Positions 1 through 6,839 of a stretch of 24,380 nucleotides of DNA are shown piece after piece (position 1 is the stretch's first letter; each line of letters starts with the position of its first letter). The position numbers and the translations under genes were made by a program. Source of the stretch: an uncultured Collinsella sp. (GTDB taxonomy: Bacteria > Actinomycetota > Coriobacteriia > Coriobacteriales > Coriobacteriaceae). The notes under the pieces were generated by a model. The model had not been told where the DNA came from and did no database searches. It saw nothing but the letters and a program-made list of their open reading frames with translations. The DNA is taken from assembly GCA_937937835.1 (NCBI GenBank), contig CALDBJ010000058.1, positions 1 through 24,380 of the forward strand. Reading direction: 5' to 3'.

Positions 1-153
1 CGCATGGGCAATCTGGGGCCCGTCCCATTTTTCGCCACTTGTCGTCGCGGTGGTGGGCCGCACGTGCCTTGGGTGGGGGAGTTTGGGGGCGATGTGAACG
101 GCATATAAAGGGACGCAAAAATCGCCTCAAGGTCAACTTGAAGGTTGAGGTTG
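1..153. other. Non-coding left edge, function unknown
   Basis: No convincing coding region is visible. One plus-strand frame stays open from the left edge to about 194, but it runs through the terminator hairpin and its translation looks like GC-rich noise. A TATAAA hexamer lies at 104-109 with no good -35. The segment 125-150 has several alternative short pairings (CCTCAA at 125-130 with TTGAGG at 145-150; TCAA at 133-136 with TTGA at 138-141). It could be the 3' end of an upstream transcription unit outside the window, or a short structured RNA ending at the next hairpin. I cannot tell which. Confidence 0.4.
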
Positions 154-187
154 AAAGGCGGGGTGCCACAGGTGGCATCCCGCCTTT
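154..187 (+). terminator. Strong hairpin, probable terminator of the upstream unit
   Basis: The arms 154-168 and 173-187 pair over 15 bp with one G-U pair around the four-base loop CAGG. The right arm ends in TTT and is followed by GCTG, so the U-tract is short. The hairpin separates the dcw promoter region from whatever lies upstream. Its arms are almost symmetric, so it could act on both strands. Confidence 0.65.
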
Positions 188-192
188 GCTGT

Positions 193-212
193 AAACACAA
201 CATATTGTGTTT
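193..212. repeat. Perfect inverted repeat AAACACAA-N4-TTGTGTTT
   Basis: Two perfect 8-base arms (193-200 and 205-212) flank CATA. The element is AT-rich in a GC-rich context and lies about 85 bp upstream of the mraZ -35. Part of it (ACAACATATTG, 197-207) recurs exactly at 238-248. It could be an operator or a weak hairpin; the binding protein is unknown. Confidence 0.45.
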
Positions 213-228
213 TCGAACATATGCTCGG
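213..228. promoter_or_regulatory. LexA-box-like imperfect palindrome
   Basis: The sequence TCGAACATATGCTCGG is an imperfect palindrome: 6 of 8 positions in the right arm complement the left arm. The left half matches the GAAC half-site of Gram-positive LexA operators (CGAAC-N4-GTTCG type), but the right half has GCTC instead of GTTC. It sits about 110 bp upstream of the predicted mraZ start of transcription, which is far for simple repression. Treat it as a candidate only. Confidence 0.25.
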
Positions 229-246
229 GGGTGTTTTACAACATAT

Positions 247-307
247 TGGGGGTGGAATGGTGGGGCGGGGTGGGGGAAGGGGTGGGGAAAGGTGTTGAAA
301 AATGGGG
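247..307 (+). promoter_or_regulatory. Candidate MraZ-box array (TGGGG repeats)
   Basis: TGGGG (or TGGGGG) occurs at 247, 261, 271, 283 and 303. The 261/271 pair is spaced 10 bp, and 283/303 are 20 bp apart with a degenerate TGTTG at 293 between them. In enterobacteria MraZ binds tandem TGGGN motifs at about 10-bp spacing upstream of its own gene, and such repeats ahead of mraZ are a general feature of the family. The array overlaps and precedes the predicted -35, a position suited to autorepression. Confidence 0.6.
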
Positions 308-323
308 CGGTTCCCCATATTAT
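295..323 (+). promoter_or_regulatory. Predicted sigma-70-type promoter of the dcw cluster
   Basis: TTGAAA at 295-300 and TATTAT at 318-323 are separated by exactly 17 bp, each matching the consensus hexamer at five (-10) or five (-35) positions. Transcription would begin near 330, leaving a leader of about 60 bases before mraZ. TGGGG repeats flank and overlap the -35, which fits MraZ control. It is the best promoter visible in the window. Confidence 0.7.
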
Positions 324-391
324 TGATGACGTCGACAGGCGGGGTGGTTTCCCGCGTACGTGCCATCTGAGTAACCGAGGGGAGGGCGCAC

Positions 392-826
392 ATGGGAATG
401 ACTGGTGCATACGAGCGCAATCTCGATGCAAAAGGTCGTCTATCCCTGCCTGCACCCCTTCGCGAGGAGCTTGGAGAGCACGTTCGCGTGTTTAAAGCCC
501 TGGATGTCGATGCTCTGTACGTGTTCTCTGCCGAGGCCTTCGATAAGTGGGTCGAAGGACTCTTCGCGGGTCGTGAGGGCCACGAGGGTTTTAACCCGCG
601 TGACATTAATGACCAGAAGCTCATGAGGGCGATCAACAAGCGCACCACGTCGATGGACGTGGACAGCGCCGGTCGTATCGGTCTTTCCGAGTCTCTCCGC
701 AAGCAGGCGAACCTCGACCGCGAGGTCACGGTTGTGGGCAACTACGACCACCTTGAGGTTTGGGATCGCGCCGCGGCCGATGAGGACGATGACGATGAGG
801 CCCTGCTGGACCTCTTCTTCTCGTAA
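392..826 (+). CDS. mraZ: Transcriptional regulator MraZ
   Basis: MraZ is a DNA-binding protein of the SpoVT/AbrB superfamily that usually controls its own dcw operon. The 144 residues contain the two family half-domains: the first has YERNLDAKGRLSLP near residues 7-21, the second has MDVDSAGRIGLSESLR near residues 88-103. The length matches the usual 140-150. The start at ATG 392 is supported by GGAGG at 381-385, six bases upstream; a second ATG six bases downstream is less well spaced. The C-terminus is strongly acidic (a DEDDDDE run before LLDLFFS), an addition relative to the compact enterobacterial protein. It is the first gene of the cluster, behind the predicted promoter and the TGGGG array, as expected for an autoregulator. 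Confidence 0.97.
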   Translation: MGMTGAYERNLDAKGRLSLPAPLREELGEHVRVFKALDVDALYVFSAEAFDKWVEGLFAGREGHEGFNPRDINDQKLMRAINKRTTSMDVDSAGRIGLSESLRKQANLDREVTVVGNYDHLEVWDRAAADEDDDDEALLDLFFS

Positions 827-846
827 GGGCAAGGCACGGGTAACGG

Positions 847-1812
847 ATGGAGCGTGGGATCTTGACACAAGAATATCGGCATGAACCTGTCATGCTCGGC
901 GAAGTGCTTGAGTCGCTGCGGCTAAAGAGCGGCTCCGTTGTCTGCGATTGCACCCTTGGCGGTGCCGGCCATTCGGTAAAGATGGCCGCGCAGGTGGGGG
1001 AGACGGGCCTTTTGCTCGGCGTCGATCAGGACGACATGGCCCTCGAGGCCGCTGGCGCCCGTCTGGACCGCGAGGTTCCCGGAGTTCCGCACCAGCTGCT
1101 GAAGGGCAACTTCGGCGACTTGGACGAGCTGCTTTGCTCGGCCGAGGTGCCCGGGGTCGATGGCTTCCTGTTCGATTTGGGCGTTTCGTCACCGCAACTC
1201 GATATCCCTGGCAGGGGCTTTTCGTATAACGAGGACGCCCCATTGGACATGCGGATGGATCCGGGTAATAACACCTTAAACGCAGCTGAGGTCATCAACA
1301 CCTATAACGAACACGACCTCGCCCGGATTCTACGCGTCTACGGCGAAGAGAAGTTTGCCTCGCAGATCGCGCGCGAGATCGTGCGCCGCCGCGAGCAAGA
1401 ACCGATCGAAACCACCGGCCAATTTGTCGAGATCATCAAGGCGGGTATCCCGGCTGCCGCTCGTCGGCATGGTGGACACCCGGCCAAGAAAAGTTTCCAG
1501 GCCATTCGCATCGAGGTCAATCACGAGCTCGATGTGCTCGAACGAGGGCTTGATGCCGCCACCAGGTGGCTCAACCCGGGCGGACGTATCTGCGTCATCT
1601 CGTATCACTCGCTCGAGGACCGTATCGTAAAGAACCACTTTAAGGAGATGAGCCAGGGGTGCACGTGTCCGCCGGAGATTCCGGTGTGCGTGTGCGGCAA
1701 CGTGCCGATACTCAAGGTCATCACCCGCAAACCCCTGGTTGCCCAGCCTGATGAGGTTGAGCGCAACCCTCGGGCGAGATCAGCCAAAATCCGCGTGGCG
1801 CAGCGTCTGTAG
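847..1812 (+). CDS. rsmH: 16S rRNA (cytosine(1402)-N4)-methyltransferase RsmH
   Basis: RsmH (MraW) methylates N4 of C1402 in 16S rRNA using S-adenosylmethionine. The 321 residues show the family N-terminal signature RHEPVMLGEVLE (residues 11-22), the SAM-binding motif CDCTLGGAGHS (33-43), a LFDLGVSSPQLD segment, and the C-terminal ISYHSLEDRIVK block. Length is typical (about 310-320). ATG 847 has only a weak ribosome binding site. TTG at 862 is an alternative: it is preceded by GGAG at 849-852 and would give the more family-typical short N-terminus (five residues shorter). It lies 20 bp after mraZ, as in most dcw clusters. Confidence 0.97.
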   Translation: MERGILTQEYRHEPVMLGEVLESLRLKSGSVVCDCTLGGAGHSVKMAAQVGETGLLLGVDQDDMALEAAGARLDREVPGVPHQLLKGNFGDLDELLCSAEVPGVDGFLFDLGVSSPQLDIPGRGFSYNEDAPLDMRMDPGNNTLNAAEVINTYNEHDLARILRVYGEEKFASQIAREIVRRREQEPIETTGQFVEIIKAGIPAAARRHGGHPAKKSFQAIRIEVNHELDVLERGLDAATRWLNPGGRICVISYHSLEDRIVKNHFKEMSQGCTCPPEIPVCVCGNVPILKVITRKPLVAQPDEVERNPRARSAKIRVAQRL

Positions 1813-1902
1813 GCGCGACCGCGCGATATTGGACCTCCCGCTCGCACCATAAACGAAGCTTAAACACACTACCAACGTACTCGGGATGGGAGGCGGCATA
1901 TC

Positions 1903-2373
1903 ATGGGCTACAACACTTCAAGCGCAGCACTCGCCTATGATATGAACGCCATGCCCGCCTATCGTGAGACGCCGCAGGCCCCCGTTGCTCCCCGTGAGCA
2001 GCGCACGCCGCGCTTTGATGTCTACACGGGCGCGGGCCGTCAGGCAAACCAGGCGGTAAGCCCGGTTTTCATGAGCGTTCTTAAAACGTTTTGCATCATT
2101 GCGGCTATCTTCATGACGATCGGCGTCGCCCGCGTGGCGCTCGCCGGCGTTACGGCCCAGGTGCTCAACAGCAACGCCGAGCTTACCAGCACGCTCGAAA
2201 AGGCGACCGATGAGAGCTCCGACCTGGAGGTCATGCATTCGGTCTATGGCGCCGACACGCGCATTCGCGACCTTGCGGGCGCTTATGGCATGGTGGAGCC
2301 CAGCGAGAGCGTTACACTTGACTTTTCGCAGGATGCAGCCGCGGGCGCCAACGCGACCGCGACCGCTCAGTAG
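1903..2373 (+). CDS. ftsL: FtsL-like septum formation protein
   Basis: This is a small bitopic membrane protein in the position of ftsL, between rsmH and ftsI. The 156 residues comprise a cytoplasmic N-terminus of about 55 residues rich in Pro, Arg and Ala, one membrane segment near residues 58-82 (VFMSVLKTFCIIAAIFMTIG and following), a short helical stretch with coiled-coil character (NSNAELTSTLEKATDESSDLE), and an Ala/Thr-rich tail. FtsL proteins diverge strongly in sequence, so the call rests on topology, size and position. GGGAGG at 1888-1893 supports the ATG. In other bacteria FtsL forms a complex with FtsQ/DivIB and FtsB/DivIC and activates FtsW-FtsI. Confidence 0.75.
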   Translation: MGYNTSSAALAYDMNAMPAYRETPQAPVAPREQRTPRFDVYTGAGRQANQAVSPVFMSVLKTFCIIAAIFMTIGVARVALAGVTAQVLNSNAELTSTLEKATDESSDLEVMHSVYGADTRIRDLAGAYGMVEPSESVTLDFSQDAAAGANATATAQ

Positions 2374-2390
2374 CAAGACGGTAGCTGAGT

Positions 2391-4256
2391 ATGACAAATG
2401 ACTATCGCCGCGGTTCCGATGGGGGCCGCGGTTCTGGACGTCCCTCGTCGCGGGGACGTTCTGGTTATCAAGGAACGGGTCGGCAATCTTACAACGCCGG
2501 GCAGTCCCGTGGCAACGACCCGGCGTCGCGACTTCGCGGCTCGGGCGGCCCTCAAGTGCATAACACCGGGTCGCGCAAGAGTTCGTCGACCGAATGGCTC
2601 ACAGGCGCGCCTCTGCCTCGCCGCAAAGCCGTCATGGGATTCATCGGGCTTGGCTTGGGCTTGGGCGTCTTTCGCCTTGCCGACTATCAAATTGTCGAAG
2701 CCGATAAACTGCGCGAGCGTGCCGATGCGCGCCGCCTGCTTGCGCAGACCCTCTATGCCAAACGTGGCACCATCTACGACCGCAACGGTAACGTGCTGGC
2801 GTCGTCAGTCGAATGTCGCAACATCGCCGTGAACCCGCAGCTTGTCGAGGATGTTGACAAGACGGTGTCGGCGCTGGTCAAGGCAACTGGAATCGATAAA
2901 AAGACCTGCCGCAAGCTCGTTGAGTCCGATGGAACCTGGGTGTATATCAAGCGCCAGGTGGACGAAGACGATGTTGCGGCGCTGGAGAAGAAGAACCTGC
3001 CCGGCGTGCTTTTTGAGCAGGCCATGAAGCGCGTATATCCATACGGCAATCTGGCATCGCAGGTGCTGGGTGTAGTGAATGTAGACAGCGACGGCTTGAC
3101 GGGTCTCGAAAAGCAATACAACAAGCTTCTGACCGGCACGAACGGTTCTCTCGTACGCGAGCGCGCGAGGGACGGCAGCTATATCGCGGGCGGTGCCTAT
3201 AAAAAGGTGGCTGCGGTCGACGGCGTTGATATCGTGACGACGCTCGACGTCAATATCCAGCGTGCGGCCGAGGATGCCCTGGCAGAGGCTGTCGAGAAGA
3301 CAAAGGCCAAGAACGGCTCGGCGCTGGTCACCGATCCTACGACAGGCGAGATCTTGGCAGCCTGCTCGTACCCGACTTACGACCAGACCGATCTGGAAAA
3401 CGCCAAGACCGAGGATATGAACTTGCGCCTGGTCACCGACGCCTACGAGCCCGGCTCGGTCTTTAAGACGCTCGTGGCGGGCGCCGGCTTCGACTTGGGT
3501 GTCGTGCGATCGAGTACGTCGTTTGAGGTGCCGGCGAGCATCAAGGTGGGCGACGATACCGTCACCGATGCCGACAAGCGCGACTACGCCATGACCATGG
3601 ATGTGCGCGAGATGATGCGCCGTTCGTCCAACGTGGGCTTTGTCCTGGTGGGGCGCAAGATCGGTGCCGACGACTTTGCCACCTATGTGGACAAGTGGGG
3701 CATCGGTCACAGCTCTGGTGTAGATTTTCCGGGCGAGAGCCTGGGTATCGTCAAGGAGCGTGACCAGTATGACGGCGCCACGCTGGGCTCGATGAGCTTT
3801 GGACAGGCACTGTCTGTCTCGCCGATTGAGATCGCACGTGCCGTGGGCGGCATCGCCAACGGCGGCGTGATGATGACACCGCACTTCTATAAGTCCAGCA
3901 AAGGCGACGAGAAGGACTGGGGCGAAGGCGAGCGCGCGATTTCGGAGGACGCCGCATCCCAGGTGACATCGTGCATGCAGACGGTCGTGTCCGAGGGAAC
4001 GGGCGTTGGCGGCGCGGTTGACGGCTATGACGTAGCGGGTAAGACCGGTACGGCCGAACGTGCCGACGAGAACGGCGGTTACCTCAAGGAGAACTACATG
4101 TCGTCCTTTATGGGCTTTGCGCCGGCACAATCGCCCAAGGTGCTGTGCTATATCACGCTCGACGGAACGCCGAGCGGCTCAGATGCCGCTGCGGTGCCGT
4201 TCCAGTCCATTATGGCCAACGCGCTCGACGTGCTGGGTATCCCGCACACGAAGTAG
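2391..4256 (+). CDS. ftsI: Septal penicillin-binding protein (FtsI/PBP2B-type transpeptidase)
   Basis: This class B penicillin-binding protein crosslinks septal peptidoglycan and partners with FtsW. The 621 residues comprise a basic Gly/Arg/Ser-rich cytoplasmic N-terminus (1-78), one membrane anchor (about 81-97), a dimerisation domain (AKRGTIYDRNGNVLA near residue 123), and a transpeptidase domain. The catalytic motifs are intact: S356-V-F-K359, S412-S-N414 and K551-T-G553. No PASTA domain follows. The start at ATG 2391, 17 bp after ftsL, has only a weak ribosome binding site, so translational coupling is likely. The N-terminal low-complexity region is longer than in Escherichia coli FtsI. 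murE would be expected next but is missing. Confidence 0.96.
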   Translation: MTNDYRRGSDGGRGSGRPSSRGRSGYQGTGRQSYNAGQSRGNDPASRLRGSGGPQVHNTGSRKSSSTEWLTGAPLPRRKAVMGFIGLGLGLGVFRLADYQIVEADKLRERADARRLLAQTLYAKRGTIYDRNGNVLASSVECRNIAVNPQLVEDVDKTVSALVKATGIDKKTCRKLVESDGTWVYIKRQVDEDDVAALEKKNLPGVLFEQAMKRVYPYGNLASQVLGVVNVDSDGLTGLEKQYNKLLTGTNGSLVRERARDGSYIAGGAYKKVAAVDGVDIVTTLDVNIQRAAEDALAEAVEKTKAKNGSALVTDPTTGEILAACSYPTYDQTDLENAKTEDMNLRLVTDAYEPGSVFKTLVAGAGFDLGVVRSSTSFEVPASIKVGDDTVTDADKRDYAMTMDVREMMRRSSNVGFVLVGRKIGADDFATYVDKWGIGHSSGVDFPGESLGIVKERDQYDGATLGSMSFGQALSVSPIEIARAVGGIANGGVMMTPHFYKSSKGDEKDWGEGERAISEDAASQVTSCMQTVVSEGTGVGGAVDGYDVAGKTGTAERADENGGYLKENYMSSFMGFAPAQSPKVLCYITLDGTPSGSDAAAVPFQSIMANALDVLGIPHTK

Positions 4257-4382
4257 GGGGTTACAATCTTTGGGGCGTGGTTTGTTGTCCCATATGAGGG
4301 TGTTCACATGCCCTGCACCACGCATGTGCGGCGCTGGGATACAATACGCCGATAGCATTATTAGGTTTACAGGGGAGCTGCA
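4257..4382. other. 126-bp gap at the usual murE position
   Basis: This is the largest gap in the early dcw cluster and no ORF fills it. It holds an inverted repeat GCGTGGT (4275-4281) and ACCACGC (4317-4323) enclosing a smaller AGGG/CCCT pair, and a TACAAT hexamer at 4340-4345 without a convincing -35. It could hold a secondary promoter or a processing site for murF and downstream genes. No U-tract is present, so a terminator is unlikely. Confidence 0.4.
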
Positions 4383-5807
4383 ATGATAGAGATCGCCGTC
4401 AACAACCTCGCGGCCGCAACAGGGGCCCGAACCGTGACGGGAGAAGCCGATCGGGTATGCCGCGGGTGCGTTATCGACTCGCGCCAGGTCGAGGAAGGGA
4501 CGATTTTCGTCGCCTTTCCCGGTGAAAACGTCGACGGCAATGATTTTGCTTCCCGTGCCGTCCAGTCGGGTGCCGGCGCCGTCGTGATGACGCGTGAGCC
4601 CGAGGCCGAGCTGGTCTCGCTGGCGCAGGACAAGGGGTGCGCCATCCTGCTGACCGATGATCCCGAGGAGTTTCTGCTGCGTTTGGCGCACACGTATCGC
4701 CTGGAGCTTGGCTGCCTGGTCGTTGGTATTACCGGTTCCATCGGCAAGACGACGACCAAGGACGTGCTCGCCGCCGTGCTCGCCAAGCGCTATCGTGTCT
4801 GGGCCACCAAGGGCAATTTCAATAACCTGATCGGCATGCCGCTCACGGTGCTTTCCGCTCCGGCCGATACCGAGGTCCTGGTGCTCGAGATGGGCATGAA
4901 CCATTTCCACGAGATTGAGCGCCTGTCCCAGTCCGCCAATCCCAACCTTGCCATCGTGAGCAAGATTGGTACCTCTCACATCGGCATTTTGGGCAGCCGC
5001 GAGAACATCGCCCGCGCTAAGGCCGAGATTGTCCAGGGTATGTGCGCCGCCGGCGACTTCTTGCCGCTGCTGGTTTTGGGCGGTGAGGACGACTTTACGC
5101 CGTTCATTCGCGATACGTTCGCCCAGCCTGCTGGTATCGATGTGATGCTGGCCGGCGTCTCGGACGATGATGAGGTCCGTGCCCGCGACATTCGTGTTGA
5201 TGACGAGGGCCGTCCGGTCTTTACGCTCGATTTTGGCCAGGGTGAGACGATCGATACCATGCTTGCCATCCCCGGCGTGCAGTCCGTTCCAAATGCCGTT
5301 AAGGCCGCCGCGGTTGCCTATCGCCTGGGCGTGACGCCCGAGCAGATCGATGCTGCCTTTAGGGGCCTCACGATCACCGGGCACCGCCAGGAGATCAAGC
5401 GCGCCAAGAGCGGTGCCCGCGTCATCGACGATTCCTATAACGCCAGCGCCGAATCCATGGCTGCTGGTCTCGATCTACTGTGCTCGCTTTCGTGCACGGG
5501 GTCTCGCATGGCGATCCTGGGCGAGATGGGCGAGATGGGCGATGAGGCTCCTCGCATGCATGAGCTCGTGGGCGCCTATGCCGCCGCCAAGAAGCTCGAC
5601 ATGCTGGCGTGCGTGGGTGGTGAGCTGGCCCAGCTTATGGCCGATGCCGCGCGCATGATGGGTATGGACGAGGACCGCATCCAGGTGTTCTCCGATTATC
5701 AGCAGGTGCTCGACCGCATGGGCGGCGCGCTTGAAAAACATGATGTTGTACTGGTCAAGGGTTCCCGCTTTGTTGAGCTCGACCGCTTTGTGGAAGGTGT
5801 GTGCTAG
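4383..5807 (+). CDS. murF: UDP-N-acetylmuramoyl-tripeptide--D-alanyl-D-alanine ligase MurF
   Basis: MurF adds D-Ala-D-Ala to the UDP-MurNAc tripeptide using ATP, the last cytoplasmic step of precursor synthesis. The 474 residues show an N-terminal substrate domain (CVIDSRQVEEGTIFVAFPG), the ATP-binding loop GITGSIGKTTTKD with Lys122, the MurF-type GNFNNLIGMPLT and LEMGMN segments that distinguish it from MurE, and DDSYNASAESM in the C-terminal part. Length is typical. GGGGAG at 4372-4377 supports the ATG. It ends three bases before mraY. Confidence 0.96.
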   Translation: MIEIAVNNLAAATGARTVTGEADRVCRGCVIDSRQVEEGTIFVAFPGENVDGNDFASRAVQSGAGAVVMTREPEAELVSLAQDKGCAILLTDDPEEFLLRLAHTYRLELGCLVVGITGSIGKTTTKDVLAAVLAKRYRVWATKGNFNNLIGMPLTVLSAPADTEVLVLEMGMNHFHEIERLSQSANPNLAIVSKIGTSHIGILGSRENIARAKAEIVQGMCAAGDFLPLLVLGGEDDFTPFIRDTFAQPAGIDVMLAGVSDDDEVRARDIRVDDEGRPVFTLDFGQGETIDTMLAIPGVQSVPNAVKAAAVAYRLGVTPEQIDAAFRGLTITGHRQEIKRAKSGARVIDDSYNASAESMAAGLDLLCSLSCTGSRMAILGEMGEMGDEAPRMHELVGAYAAAKKLDMLACVGGELAQLMADAARMMGMDEDRIQVFSDYQQVLDRMGGALEKHDVVLVKGSRFVELDRFVEGVC

Positions 5808-5810
5808 CCC

Positions 5811-6830
5811 ATGTTCGGCAATCCCTCGTATCCAACGTATCAGGCTTTTTTGGGGCTTGGCATCGCCGCTGCCATTGCGCTGCTGCTCATGCCGTGGTGG
5901 ATCAAGCTACTCAAGGTCGAGGGTATCGGCCAGCAGGTTCGTGCCGACGGCCCCAAGCGTCATTTGGTTAAGCAGGGAACGCCCACCATGGGTGGCGTTG
6001 TCATCCTCGTCGCGATCTCGCTGACCTGCCTGCTGATGGGCAAGCTCACCACCGAGCTCGTGCTCGTGCTGCTCGCCACGCTGGCGACCGGCGTGCTGGG
6101 CCTGATCGACGACCTGACCTCCGTTACGCATGGGCGCTCGCTCGGTCTGACGCCCCATGCCAAGATGATCGGCCTAACCATTATCTGTGTCACCTTTACG
6201 GTGCTCGCCGTCAATTGGTGCGGCGTCGCCCCCGAGATTCGTTTTCCCGGCGGCCTGACGATTGACCTCGGTGTTCTTTCGACCACCATCTGCGGCCTTT
6301 CGTTCCCGTGGCTCTACATTGTCTTTTGCTGGCTGATGATCGCCGGTCTTTCTAATGCCGTGAACCTGACCGATGGCCTTGACGGTCTTGCTGGCGGCAC
6401 CTCCATGATTGCCATGCTCGCCATGGCTGCCATGGCGTTTTTGCACGGAGACGTGAACCTGTCCATCTTCTGCACCGCGTGCGCCGGTGCCTGCTTGGGC
6501 TTTCTGTGGTTCAACTGCTATCCGGCGAGCATCTTTATGGGCGATACCGGCTCGCTTGCCCTGGGCGCCGCGTTTGCCTGCACGTCCATCATGACCAACA
6601 CCGAGGTCGTCTCCCTCATCATCGGCGGCCTGTTTATCGTTGAGACCCTGTCGGTCATGATTCAGGTTGTCTACTTCCACTTTACGCACAAGCGCGTCTT
6701 CCTTATGGCGCCCATCCATCATCATTTCGAAAAGAAGGGCTGGGCCGAGACTAAGGTCGTTATCCGTTTTTGGATTATCGCCGCGGCCTTTGGTGCCGTT
6801 GGCCTTGCCCTGTTCTTCCAGTTGGGATAG
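5811..6830 (+). CDS. mraY: Phospho-N-acetylmuramoyl-pentapeptide-transferase MraY
   Basis: MraY transfers phospho-MurNAc-pentapeptide to undecaprenyl phosphate in the membrane, making lipid I. The 339 residues are almost entirely hydrophobic, consistent with ten membrane segments. Diagnostic catalytic motifs are present: D100-D101 (LGLIDDLTSV), NLTDGLDGLAGG with D188 and D191, MGDTGSLALG (243-252), and the HHHFEKKGW loop with histidines 303-305. It begins three bases after the murF stop, so translation is probably coupled. Nothing is unusual. Confidence 0.98.
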   Translation: MFGNPSYPTYQAFLGLGIAAAIALLLMPWWIKLLKVEGIGQQVRADGPKRHLVKQGTPTMGGVVILVAISLTCLLMGKLTTELVLVLLATLATGVLGLIDDLTSVTHGRSLGLTPHAKMIGLTIICVTFTVLAVNWCGVAPEIRFPGGLTIDLGVLSTTICGLSFPWLYIVFCWLMIAGLSNAVNLTDGLDGLAGGTSMIAMLAMAAMAFLHGDVNLSIFCTACAGACLGFLWFNCYPASIFMGDTGSLALGAAFACTSIMTNTEVVSLIIGGLFIVETLSVMIQVVYFHFTHKRVFLMAPIHHHFEKKGWAETKVVIRFWIIAAAFGAVGLALFFQLG

Positions 6831-6839
6831 TGGTCTTTC

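Noticed and set aside
145..495. 116-codon plus-strand frame over the mraZ leader
   Set aside because: It spans the terminator hairpin, the G-rich repeats and the promoter, then overlaps mraZ in another frame. The Gly/Trp-rich translation comes from the TGGGG array.
2805..4130. 441-codon minus-strand frame opposite ftsI
   Set aside because: It is antisense to the transpeptidase domain with all catalytic motifs intact on the plus strand, and has no recognisable protein features.
4290..4330. Rho-independent terminator between ftsI and murF
   Set aside because: The inverted repeat has a 35-base loop and no U-tract, so it does not fit an intrinsic terminator.
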